DNA of 25,250 nt from Pseudomonadota bacterium. GTDB lineage: Bacteria; Pseudomonadota; Gammaproteobacteria; Pseudomonadales; Oleiphilaceae. Location: positions 1-25,250 of the forward strand of contig JAEZAA010000104.1 in the NCBI GenBank assembly GCA_023430625.1, given 5' to 3'. The notes under the pieces are model-generated. The model was not told where the DNA came from. It made no database searches and worked only from the letters and a program-made list of their open reading frames with translations. Shown piece by piece: positions 1 through 7,770 of this stretch (position 1 is the first letter of the stretch; each line of letters opens with the position of its first letter). A program made the position numbers and the translations under genes.

Positions 1-131
1 GCTGGGAGGGTGGAAGGGCTATCGGAGCGAGGCGAAGCCTGGGCCGATCACCATGCTTCGAGGACAACAACGCCTCGCCACCATCCTGGAGGGATGGCGG
101 CTGGCGAACTTATGTGCATAGATTAGCCCCC
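1..131. other. Left edge, no recognisable gene
   Basis: Reading frame 1 on the plus strand is open from the window edge to a TAG at 124-126, so the very end of an upstream gene is possible. The translation has no recognisable motif and looks low in complexity. I assign no product. Confidence 0.3.
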
Positions 132-240
132 CGGGAGAGGGTTAGGGTGAGGGGTCCCTCAGGCGGGCTTGTGACCCGACCTCGTTCCGCGCTTGCTAAA
201 CCCTCACCCCCTGCCCCTCTCCCGCAGGCGGGAGAGGGGA
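130..240. repeat. C-rich inverted-repeat element (copy 1)
   Basis: Two imperfect inverted arms lie at about 132-153 and 202-224 (GGGAGAGGGTTAGGGTGAGG against CCCTCACCCCCTGCCCCTCT). The right arm continues into a perfect 12-bp hairpin, CCCCTCTCCCGC (214-225) and GCGGGAGAGGGG (228-239). Intergenic repeats of this CCCTCACCCC plus CCCTCTCCC pattern are common in proteobacterial genomes. A second element of the same style lies at 23343-23491. It has no coding capacity. Confidence 0.6.
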
Positions 241-315
241 GCACCGAGTGCTTCGACGGTAACCTGTGCTAACAGCCAACCTCGACACAAAACCAAAGGC
301 AGAAAAGAGTTTGGC

Positions 316-425
316 CGGCAAATCCCGGCTACCAACTTACGGTGTGGTCCTTCTCGCCGTAAACCGAAGCCTGAGTCCCCCGCCCAGGCTTCATTCCTCA
401 GGCGCCTTCGGGCGCCTTTTTTCTT
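316..425 (+). terminator. Hairpin string ending in an intrinsic terminator
   Basis: The terminator itself is AGGCGCC (400-406), a TTCG tetraloop, GGCGCCT (411-417) and a T-run to 422. Three further hairpins precede it: GCCGG/CCGGC around 314-329, TTACGG (337-342) with CCGTAA (357-362), and GAAGCCTG (366-373) with CAGGCTTC (385-392). No gene immediately upstream would need this terminator, so it may end a small RNA. It also insulates the ars promoter. The terminator is clear; the RNA is conjecture. Confidence 0.7.
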
Positions 426-498
426 CTCCCCGCTACCGTCACCCAAAGCCCGACAAACCAACGCTCGCCTCCTCGCGGTTTACAACACATGCGCCATT

Positions 499-530
499 CC
501 ATATATTCGAAAGCCCATATATATCCAATA
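499..530 (+). promoter_or_regulatory. Candidate ArsR operator
   Basis: An AT-rich stretch within otherwise GC-rich DNA, 27-58 bases before the arsR start, contains the repeated half-site CATATAT on both sides of TTCGAAAG. ATATTCGAAA-like cores are typical of operators bound by ArsR-family arsenic repressors. It is assigned by position and resemblance only. Confidence 0.45.
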
Positions 531-556
531 TCACCCTGACCTCCAGAGCGCATCCC

Positions 557-901
557 ATGACGCCCCCAGCCCTCTTCAAAGCCCTCGCCGACGAAACCCG
601 CGCCCGTATCGTGCTGCTAATCACCCACGAACAGGAACTCTGCGTCTGCGAGCTCACCTGCGCCCTCGACCAGTCCCAACCCAAAATCTCCCGCCACCTG
701 GCCCAGCTACGTGCCTCGGGCCTGCTGGCCGACCGCCGTCAGGGCCAGTGGGTTTACTACCGCCTGCACCCAGACCTCCCCACCTGGGTCCGGGACCTGC
801 TGAACACCACCAGTGCAGCCAACCAAACCTGGCTCACCGAAGACAGCCATCGGCTGGCCCAGATGGGCGACCGCCCGGCCCGCGCCGCGGCCTGTTGCTG
901 A
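557..901 (+). CDS. arsR: ArsR-family arsenic-responsive repressor
   Basis: A 114-residue winged-helix repressor that in this family releases the ars promoter when trivalent arsenic binds. The metal-binding box ELCVCEL, with its Cys-x-Cys pair, lies near residue 30 in the recognition region, followed by the DNA-binding stretch SQPKISRHLAQLRASGLL and the wing RRQGQWVYYRL. The protein ends in a further Cys-Cys pair. The frame stays open far upstream (to 266), but homology to the family begins only at the ATG at 557, and the upstream translation looks non-coding. No strong ribosome-binding site is visible. It is the first gene of the arsR-arsC-acr3-arsH operon; 53 bases separate it from arsC. The assignment to ArsR is firm. 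Confidence 0.93.
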   Translation: MTPPALFKALADETRARIVLLITHEQELCVCELTCALDQSQPKISRHLAQLRASGLLADRRQGQWVYYRLHPDLPTWVRDLLNTTSAANQTWLTEDSHRLAQMGDRPARAAACC

Positions 902-954
902 TGTCCTCTTTTCAGTTTTCGAATCTCTACTTTTCACTGCCCGAGGTTTAACGA

Positions 955-1424
955 ATGAATGTCTTATTCGTGTGCACCCACAACCGCTGCCGGAGCATCC
1001 TCGCCGAGGCCATTTTCAACCACATGGCGCCAGCCGGCATCCAAGGCTTCAGCGCCGGTAGCGCGCCCAGCGGCCAAGTTCATCCCGGTTCCATCGCTCA
1101 GCTGCGCCTCCACGGCATCGCCACCGATGGGCTCTACAGCAAATCCTGGAATGAGCTCGAAGCCGTCGCGCCCGACATCGTCATCACCGTTTGCGACAAA
1201 GCCGCCGGCGAAGCCTGCCCGGTGTTTCTGGGCCGTGCCATCAAGGGCCACTGGGGCATGCCGGACCCATCCCAGGTCACCGGCACCGAGGCGGAGATCG
1301 AAGCGGCCTTTGAGGCGGTGTACCAGCAGTTTCACCGGCGCATGAGCCAGCTCATCGAGGTGCTGCAAACCAGTCCAAGCGCCGACCAGATCCGCGCCAC
1401 ACTCAAACATCTGGAGACAGTCTG

Positions 1425-1425
<1 letters not shown>
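955..1425 (+). CDS. arsC: Arsenate reductase, thioredoxin-coupled type
   Basis: A 156-residue low-molecular-weight tyrosine-phosphatase-fold protein that reduces arsenate to arsenite in the cytoplasm. The N-terminal P-loop CTHNRCR gives the CX5R signature (Cys7 to Arg13). Cys80 and Cys88 (VCDKAAGEAC) match the spacing of the second and third redox cysteines of the Staphylococcus ArsC type, which relays electrons from thioredoxin. The MPDPS motif supplies the catalytic Asp104. This differs from the glutaredoxin-dependent E. coli R773 ArsC. The start at 955 has GAGG eight bases upstream. Its TGA overlaps the ATG of the next gene by one base, so translation is probably coupled. Confidence 0.95.
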
Positions 1426-2472
<1,047 letters not shown>

Positions 2473-2480
<8 letters not shown>

Positions 2481-3186
2481 CGACGCCCTGCCCAACATCG
2501 AGCCCGAGCTGTTCGACATCCCGGATCACGCCAAGCTGGGCCAGCCAAGCGCCACCCACAAGCCGCGCATCCTGCTACTCTACGGCTCCAACCGCCAGCG
2601 CTCCTACAGCCGGCTACTGACTCAGGAAGCCGCCCGTCTACTGGAGCAGATGGGCGCCGAAACCCGCATCTATCACCCCGCCGGACTGCCGCTGCCGGAT
2701 GACGCGCCCGAGGATCACCCCAAGGTGAAGGAACTGCGCGACCAGGTGCTCTGGTCCGAAGGCCAGGTTTGGTGCTCGCCGGAACGCCATGGCGCCATGA
2801 CCGGCGTGCTCAAATCCCAGATCGACTGGATTCCCCTGTCCATGGGCGCCATTCGTCCCACCCAGGGTAAAACCCTGGCGGTGATGCAGGTGTCCGGCGG
2901 CTCCCAGTCCTTCAACGCCGTCAACCAGATGCGCGTGCTCGGGCGCTGGATGCGGATGTTCACCATCCCCAACCAGTCATCGGTGCCGAAGGCGTTTCTG
3001 GAGTTTGAGGAAGATGGCCGTATGAAACCCTCGCCCTACTACGACCGGGTAGTGGATGTGATGGAGGAACTGGTGAAGTTCACGCTGCTATTGCGGGATC
3101 GGGCGGAGTATTTGGTGGATCGGTATTCGGAGCGGAAGGAGTCGGCGGAGAAGTTGGCTGAGAGGGTTGGTCAGCGCGGGATTTGA
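2473..3186 (+). CDS. arsH: ArsH NADPH-dependent FMN reductase / organoarsenical oxidase
   Basis: A 237-residue flavodoxin-like protein. ArsH enzymes reduce FMN with NADPH and oxidise toxic trivalent methyl or aryl arsenicals to less toxic pentavalent forms. The phosphate-binding loop GSNRQRS is at residues 38-44, the SPERHGAMTG flavin-contact segment at about 102-111, and the GGSQSFNAVNQMR block near 145. The ATG at 2473, inside the end of acr3, has GGAG about ten bases upstream; the open frame extends further back only within acr3. Length fits the family. Codon use near the 3' end becomes less GC-rich. A damaged second copy of the 3' half lies downstream at 3886-4257. Confidence 0.95.
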
Positions 3187-3194
3187 AAGTTTAG

Positions 3195-3284
3195 TTAAAC
3201 GGTCAGGTTGAATTTAATTTGACCAGTGCATATTGAAGTAATTGGCAGAAAACTGAGCGATTTAATTCGATCTGACCCCTTTAA
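3195..3284. repeat. GGGGTCAGAT inverted-repeat element, copy A
   Basis: Left arm 3195-3220 (TTAAACGGTCAGGTTGAATT...) and right arm 3259-3284 are imperfect inverted copies; the right arm read on the minus strand is TTAAAGGGGTCAGATCGAAT. The element is about 90 bp, starts nine bases after arsH, has no coding capacity, and sits at the boundary between GC-rich ars DNA and the AT-richer islet. Confidence 0.7.
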
Positions 3285-3346
3285 TCCGTAATCCGAGTTC
3301 CCAATAGATAGACGAATTCGCACCAGAGAGATTATGGAGTTTGCAA

Positions 3347-3868
3347 ATGGTTAGCGAGACAAAAGTTTATTCTCTCCTTGTCAATTACGACGACTTCAAG
3401 AGCTTCATCCCGAAGGACCTTTCTGCTTCAGTCAGATGTAAAGGGAAGCCATTAAATTGGGACAAACCACTCGAAATCGAGATCGATGAGGAGGACATGG
3501 GCATGCCTGAAGCCGATATTTCCATGCTTAACATCGGCTCTCTCGTGATTTCTGAGAGTTTATACAACGAAGCTTTCAGAGGTTTTATAGAAGGCTGCGA
3601 ATTTCTTCCCCTTGAGATGGGCGACAGAAAATTCCGGCTGGTCAATGTCATCAATGTGGTTGATTGTATCGATAAAAATCAAAGTTCATTTAATGAGTTT
3701 GGTGGCGTTTCTGACTTGGTTTTCGATAAAACGAAGCTGCCGACGAGCGGCTTTTTCAAGATTGCTGAAGATAACTTCTCTTCCATATTCTGCGTCGATG
3801 ATGTTCGTGAACTGATCCAAAGCCACAAGATAAGCGGCGTTGAATTGGAAGAGTTTCCGACTAATTAA
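3347..3868 (+). CDS. Imm11/DUF1629-like orphan immunity protein
   Basis: A 173-residue acidic soluble protein with no signal peptide or membrane segment. The order of motifs resembles the Imm11 (DUF1629) family of polymorphic-toxin immunity proteins: an early MPEADISMLNIGSLVISE block (about 48-65), then EFLPLE, then FRLVNVINVVDCIDKNQS, and a late IFCVDDVRELIQSHKISG segment. ATG 3347 is chosen because GGAG lies seven bases before it; a TTG six bases earlier is the alternative. No toxin gene is adjacent, so it is an orphan. It is much more AT-rich than the ars genes, lies between repeat copy A and the arsH fragment, and was probably acquired horizontally. Family placement is from recollection of the motif pattern, so moderate. 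Confidence 0.55.
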   Translation: MVSETKVYSLLVNYDDFKSFIPKDLSASVRCKGKPLNWDKPLEIEIDEEDMGMPEADISMLNIGSLVISESLYNEAFRGFIEGCEFLPLEMGDRKFRLVNVINVVDCIDKNQSSFNEFGGVSDLVFDKTKLPTSGFFKIAEDNFSSIFCVDDVRELIQSHKISGVELEEFPTN

Positions 3869-3885
3869 GGTACAAGCTAATTTTG

Positions 3886-4257
3886 CAAAAAGTCGCCCGC
3901 CTGCTGGAACAGATGGGCGCCATTCGTCCCACACAAGGCAAAACCCTGGTGGTGAGGCAGGTGTCCGGCGGATCTCAGTCCTTCAACGCCGTCAACCAAA
4001 TGCGCGTGCTGGGGCGCTGGATGCGGATGTTCACCATCCCCAACCAGTCATCGGTGCCGAAGGCGTTTCTGAAGTTTGAGGAGGGTGGCCGTATGAAACC
4101 CTCGCCCCACTACGACCGGGTGGCGGATGTGATGGAGGAACTGGTGAAGTTCACGCTGCTACTGCGGGATCGGACGGAGTATTTGGTGGATCGGTATTCG
4201 GAGCGGAAGGAGTCGGCGGAGAAGTTGGCTGAGAGGGTTGGTCAGCGGGGGATTTGA
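3886..4257 (+). pseudogene. arsH remnant, 5'-truncated with internal deletion
   Basis: This stretch repeats the 3' part of arsH at roughly 95 percent identity (about 18 mismatches over the last 345 bases by eye). It starts in mid-gene, near the AARLLEQMGA codons, only 17 bases after the Imm11-like gene. It then skips 192 bases and resumes at AIRPTQGKT. The junction lies exactly on the 9-bp sequence ATGGGCGCC, which occurs twice in intact arsH (2650-2658 and 2842-2850) and once here (3913-3921). The frame is preserved to the same stop codon. The flavin-binding GSNRQRS loop and the SPERHG segment are absent, so it cannot be a working ArsH. Confidence 0.9.
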
Positions 4258-4354
4258 GTGATCTGCAGGAATGGCGGAGCAGAGTCTGCTTAGACTCGGA
4301 ATTTTGCTCGTGCGGCTGAAAAGGATGCCATTGACGAAGGACTCGGTACATATT

Positions 4355-5059
4355 TTACGTGCGACGGAACACTCGCTCGCGATGAAAGTTCATATAGTCC
4401 TGGTTCTCTGGCTTCAGTTTCACCGCCATGGCGGCAATGATGCCCAGCTTTTCCGGGTCTTTCAGTTGCGGAGATATCAGGATCGTGCCGCTTTCATCAA
4501 ATGATATAAGGCCAGAATCAAACGCCTTATCAAGGGTAGGCAGCAGCAGTAGACCGTTATAGCCATCGAGCCTTTCGAGATTCGACGACACGCGCCAAGG
4601 TTTTATGTGTGATGCGACCAATAATGCAGGGTCTTTGTACCCCGTAACAGCACAACCACCCCAAAGTGCAATTAACTTTTGGCGAAAACTCCCCTGGCCA
4701 ATTCGAATTGTTAACAGTAAAGCCTTCTCTGTATCTGTGACATTGGCTTGCGCCATGATTGACTCTAGATCGATTTCGATATCAGAGTTAAAGCCCTCTT
4801 GTAAGTATTCCGCGTACTTGTTTAACGCGCTGCTGTACATATTGTGGCCACGGTCATTCTGATTTTGGAAGACCTGAAGACTTCGCAGGCCAATGGCGAT
4901 AACATCGAATCGACTTTGGCTCTGAACCGAGGTCAGCGGTCCGTCCGTCAGCCCTGCGCTAATCGCCCATTCTGACATTACGCCATTGATCGCTCCCTCA
5001 TATTTCTTAACGGAGGATTCGGATAAACCGCGGTGCCTCATCCATTGTTCAAAAGTCAC
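4355..5059 (-). CDS. HNH endonuclease (HNH_2 type)
   Basis: A 234-residue predicted nuclease. The C-terminal half carries the HNH_2 pattern: GQGSFRQKLIALWGGCAVTG (about 121-140), ASHIKPW with His151, ERLDGYNGLLLLP with Asn168, then LDKAFDSGLISF with Asp177 and Asp181, and a final FHRERVF. Such domains occur in restriction-like and mobile-element nucleases. The N-terminal 35 residues (FEQWMRHRGLSESSVKKYEGAIN) resemble the helical N-terminal fold of tyrosine recombinases, possibly a DNA-binding module. The start is GTG, supported by AGGAG six bases upstream (minus-strand 5070-5066). It is convergent with the arsH remnant and AT-rich like its neighbours. No methylase or partner subunit is nearby. 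The target is unknown. Confidence 0.8.
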   Translation of the reverse strand: MTFEQWMRHRGLSESSVKKYEGAINGVMSEWAISAGLTDGPLTSVQSQSRFDVIAIGLRSLQVFQNQNDRGHNMYSSALNKYAEYLQEGFNSDIEIDLESIMAQANVTDTEKALLLTIRIGQGSFRQKLIALWGGCAVTGYKDPALLVASHIKPWRVSSNLERLDGYNGLLLLPTLDKAFDSGLISFDESGTILISPQLKDPEKLGIIAAMAVKLKPENQDYMNFHRERVFRRT

Positions 5060-5416
5060 AACTTACTCCTGTTGATACTTAAAGCTACTAGCATGCGCGC
5101 CACTGATGAGGGAATGAGTATCGCCGTGCCTGCTCTTGTTAGAGCACTTTCCCAAAGCTTAGCATTATCCGCCCAGCGAATTGCGACCGCATGCCATTAG
5201 GCAGCAGCGATAAAATGGGTCAGATTGAAGCAAAAGGAGTCAGATTGATTTATTTTAGAAACACTGTGACCAATCTTCGATTAACCCTGCACACCCCTTG
5301 CTCCTTGTGAACACCCTAAGTGACAATTCGCTTTTAACTTGGCGTTTTTTCTACCGTTTGGGAAGTGCTTGAATCCAAAGGTAGGGTGTTATTATTTTTG
5401 CATCGGACACGGAACC
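5060..5416. other. Intergenic region with degenerate repeat copy B
   Basis: This divergent intergenic stretch must carry the promoters of the HNH gene (minus) and the zinc-ribbon gene (plus). At 5210-5248 it has two head-to-tail copies of the islet repeat half-arm: CGATAAAATGGGTCAGATTG and AAAAGGAGTCAGATTGATT. Unlike copies A and C there is no clear inverted partner. Nothing else is recognisable. Confidence 0.5.
5210..5255. repeat. GGGGTCAGAT element, copy B (half-element)
   Basis: Two direct copies of the (G)GGTCAGATTGA motif, 20 bases apart, separate the HNH and zinc-ribbon modules of the islet. The flank GCGATAAAA matches the left end of copy C (GCGATAAAAGGGG at 6491-6503), which ties the two elements together. 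Confidence 0.55.
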
Positions 5417-6451
5417 ATGTCAGACAATGATTCGCTAAATGCGATTCGCGCACGACTCAGAGCTATTTTTGGGACGCCATCTTCAATTAACGAGGTTGAT
5501 GAAGCAAAACGCAAAGCATCGCCTGCCCGCCCAAAAGAATCCGCTCCCTCTCTACCACAAGTTAATGAAGCAGAGAAACCCGGGGGCAGCACTAGTGCAC
5601 CAGATCCTCACCCAGAAGAAAAGGGACCGAATACTCCAAAAGCGGTTGACGATATTCGAGGCAGTGTAGAACAACTGCGCTCGCATTTTTCTGGAACTCC
5701 ATTACCCTTCAGCCAGATTGACACGCAGAATACCTCACCCCAATGTAAATCCGACGCCATAGGGGGGATCACAGGAAGATCTAAGACAAGTCCTGCTGAC
5801 AACCTAACAGAGAGAGAGCAACGCCGCCGAATAGCTCTCCAAGAGCGCAAGCAACGACTGAAACGACAGGAGCAAGAACATCAATCCCGTATTAGGCGGG
5901 AAAAACAGTTTGCACTTACGCAGCCGGGACTCGCTTGGGGGCGAAAAGCAAAAAACGAAGGGGTTTCGCTATATGGTCCTGCTGGCTTTCTCGCTCTTAG
6001 TACAAGCCACACGGGATCAGCAGCGCACACCCATCATAAAAACCCAGACTCCCGCCCTCCATATCAGCATGCCGGGCGCCTTTATGCCGAATACGAGGAA
6101 ATTTGTAGTCAGGCAGGAATATCGCCAGAGCCGTATTATCCCTTCCTCATTGACACATGTAGTAGTTGCCAGACGCAATACCCCCTCAGGCTTACAGCAT
6201 CCATACACGGATGTTGCTCTGGGTGTAAGAACCTACTGGAGCAGTGGGCAGAACAAGTTGCTGTAGCGCCAGAACCTGCCGCAGCTAAAGCACGACCCAC
6301 GCCAGCTATAGATACAAAATCCGTCGGATACATTCCTCTTGAAGGCCTAATCCAAGACGACCGAAGCCAGATGAAGTCTATCTGCCCTCGATGTAACGGT
6401 GATGGAGCATTTGGAGCCTGCAGGAATTGTGGCGGAAATGGTTTCGCCTGA
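5417..6451 (+). CDS. Unrecognised protein with two zinc-ribbon-like cysteine clusters
   Basis: A 344-residue protein I cannot place in a family. From the ATG at 5417: a short helical start (DSLNAIRARLRAIFG); a long Pro/Ser/Glu-rich linker (about 25-125); a highly charged, probably coiled-coil helix at 130-165; a middle segment with GLAWGRKAKNEGVSLYGPAGF and HTHHK; a first cluster Cys248-x2-Cys251 ... Cys267-x2-Cys270; and a C-terminal cluster CPRCNGDG (323-330) plus CRNCGGNG (335-342), which is one repeat pair of the DnaJ central zinc finger. No signal peptide or membrane segment. An in-frame start at 5339 adds 26 unlikely residues; the site before 5417 (GGA) is weak. It is cytoplasmic by appearance and lies between repeat copies B and C. 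Confidence 0.65.
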   Translation: MSDNDSLNAIRARLRAIFGTPSSINEVDEAKRKASPARPKESAPSLPQVNEAEKPGGSTSAPDPHPEEKGPNTPKAVDDIRGSVEQLRSHFSGTPLPFSQIDTQNTSPQCKSDAIGGITGRSKTSPADNLTEREQRRRIALQERKQRLKRQEQEHQSRIRREKQFALTQPGLAWGRKAKNEGVSLYGPAGFLALSTSHTGSAAHTHHKNPDSRPPYQHAGRLYAEYEEICSQAGISPEPYYPFLIDTCSSCQTQYPLRLTASIHGCCSGCKNLLEQWAEQVAVAPEPAAAKARPTPAIDTKSVGYIPLEGLIQDDRSQMKSICPRCNGDGAFGACRNCGGNGFA

Positions 6452-6487
6452 TCCTGCTCAACTCTACAAAAGCCAGTACACACAGTA

Positions 6488-6573
6488 AACGCGATAAAAG
6501 GGGTCAGATTGAATTTAATTTGACCAAGGTTAATTCAATCTTGTAATTCAATATGCCCCCTTTAATCGCGTTA
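6488..6573. repeat. GGGGTCAGAT inverted-repeat element, copy C
   Basis: The best-preserved copy. The left end AACGCGATAAAAGGGGTCAG (from 6488) is mirrored by AACGCGATTAAAGGGGGCAT on the minus strand from about 6573. Both arms continue into TTGAATT. The interior contains TTTAATTTGACC, also found in copy A. The element is about 86 bp and closes the right side of the AT-rich islet. Confidence 0.7.
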
Positions 6574-6586
6574 TTATGCATGACCG

Positions 6587-6904
6587 CTACCCCCCCCTAA
6601 CCCACAGCCAAACCGACAAACCGCCGACCGCCAGAAACCAACCCAGAAAAAGCCAGACCTGCCATGCAGCCAGCGTCGCGGCAGAGCCCGCCCTGAAGTG
6701 ATCCTGCTTCGCCGGCCGCACGCCTGGCCATAGGACAAACAGGCTGCCTAAGAGCATGCACCCGAATAGCAATATGCAGCCAGACACCGCCGCCCAGGAC
6801 TGATCGGACCGGCCATAGGCTGCCCATGAAACCGCGACGGAAAGCGCGACGAAGCCGATCAGCAAAACGGGTTTAACGGGTGACACGACTTTCACACCAG
6901 GCAT
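6587..6904 (-). CDS. Small three-helix membrane protein, unknown role
   Basis: About 105 residues with three hydrophobic helices (VLLIGFVALSVAVSWAA; GCILLFGCMLLGSLFVLWP; WLFLGWFLAVGGLSVWLWV) and a basic loop between the second and third. I do not recognise the family. The start is unsettled: ATG 6904 lies within the end of the preceding gene; ATG 6934 and an internal GTG near 6889 are alternatives, and none has a clear ribosome-binding site. All choices overlap the upstream gene, indicating translational coupling. It is the last gene of a minus-strand set beginning at 7760. Confidence 0.55.
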   Translation of the reverse strand: MPGVKVVSPVKPVLLIGFVALSVAVSWAAYGRSDQSWAAVSGCILLFGCMLLGSLFVLWPGVRPAKQDHFRAGSAATLAAWQVWLFLGWFLAVGGLSVWLWVRGG

Positions 6905-7364
6905 GATCAATAGGCTTGGTTTGGCTCTGCTCAATCAAAGCATCAGCCTTGGGTGCGCCCCATAGCGCCAATGCAATAAACAGGATTGGAGAAAGTACAT
7001 GTGCCCACCCGATCAGAACCGCCGTCCGGCCTCGCCGGATTCGGGTCGGCCGAAAGACCTTTTCGCGTTGGTAGGGCACCTGCTTGTCTCGCAGAATCTT
7101 GAGGCCCCGCCGGGTTGCAAAGACAGCCGTTGCGAGCGCGAAAAGTAAGGGGAAGCCCACGAACAGCGTGTAAAAGAGCACCGCTGTGCCGCTCAGGCCC
7201 CACACCTCCACACAGGGAGACTGTTCCGCAAACTCGCGCCAACGTGGCAGCGCCCACTGGTTCCACAGCAACAGGAAAGCGCCACCGACCGTCACGCCAA
7301 TAAGCACGAACCGCAGGCGCGCTTTAAAGCTGTAGACTTCCGCGTATTCTGGCTCTGTTTCCAT
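6873..7364 (-). CDS. Three-helix membrane protein, unknown role
   Basis: About 163 residues with an acidic N-terminus, three membrane helices (FVLIGVTVGGAFLLLWNQWA; VLFYTLFVGFPLLFALATAVFA; VLIGWAHVLSPILFIALALWGA) and a basic cytosolic-looking loop (KILRDKQVPYQREKVFRPTRIRRGR). ATG 7364 is chosen because GGA lies seven to eight bases upstream; a TTG at 7376 is an alternative. It follows the MreB-like gene by only 15 bases, so the two are almost certainly co-transcribed. No catalytic motif is visible. The family is not recognised; a membrane anchor or partner for the MreB-like protein is a guess. Confidence 0.6.
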   Translation of the reverse strand: METEPEYAEVYSFKARLRFVLIGVTVGGAFLLLWNQWALPRWREFAEQSPCVEVWGLSGTAVLFYTLFVGFPLLFALATAVFATRRGLKILRDKQVPYQREKVFRPTRIRRGRTAVLIGWAHVLSPILFIALALWGAPKADALIEQSQTKPIDHAWCESRVTR

Positions 7365-7379
7365 TGGTTGTTCCAAACA

Positions 7380-7760
7380 CTACGCGTCTTTGAGTAGATT
7401 CGTGATTTCTTCCGGCCCTAGTTCCCTTCCCGTCCAGAGCGCGACTTTTCGAGCGCCGGCACCTAGCGCCAGCTCCCGAAACACGCGCTCCTCGACTTCG
7501 CTCAGGCCACCATCGATGAGTTCCAGTGGATGCAGAACCGCGACCACCGTAGGCGGAAACCAGCCCTTTCCTGCCATGGACTTGATCGCTTGACGCAGAC
7601 AGTCCTGCGCGACTGTGAACTGCCCGACCAGCAGTCTTTGCGTGGTGAAAGGCTGCTTGGGCGTAAACGCCTGCTCCATACCGGGGCTGGTAGCGGATGA
7701 AATCCTAAACGTATTCCGGCTGACTTTGATGTACAGCTCGTGGGTGAAGAGTTTCTTCAA
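7380..7760 (-). CDS. Short MreB-like actin-fold domain protein
   Basis: 126 residues. The segment from about 38 to 110 parallels the first domain of MreB: PFTTQRLLVGQFTVAQDCLRQ resembles the MreB region RPMKDGVIADFTVTEKML, and LSEVEERVFRELALGAGARKV resembles TQVERRAIRESALGAGAREV. The nucleotide-binding DxGT loop and the entire second half of MreB are missing, so it cannot be a normal filament-forming ATPase. The start is TTG, supported by GGAAG seven bases upstream; no ATG is available. A hairpin upstream overlaps that site (see 7771-7821). It leads a probable operon with two membrane proteins. The similarity is judged by eye. Confidence 0.6.
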   Translation of the reverse strand: MKKLFTHELYIKVSRNTFRISSATSPGMEQAFTPKQPFTTQRLLVGQFTVAQDCLRQAIKSMAGKGWFPPTVVAVLHPLELIDGGLSEVEERVFRELALGAGARKVALWTGRELGPEEITNLLKDA

Positions 7761-7770
7761 GGCCTGGCTT

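Noticed and set aside
240..400. Known riboswitch (cobalamin, c-di-GMP) before the ars operon
   Set aside because: No conserved core of either class could be aligned, and the terminator lies well before the ars promoter.
266..556. N-terminal extension of arsR, open frame back to 266
   Set aside because: The extension crosses hairpins, a terminator and the operator, and has no family similarity; ArsR proteins start where the ATG at 557 begins.
3883..4257. A second functional arsH from a TTG start at 3883
   Set aside because: It lacks the flavin-binding loop and catalytic middle segment and has no ribosome-binding site.
3195..6573. attC sites of a chromosomal integron for the GGGGTCAGAT elements
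   Set aside because: The motif lacks attC core sequences and the genes between elements run in both directions.
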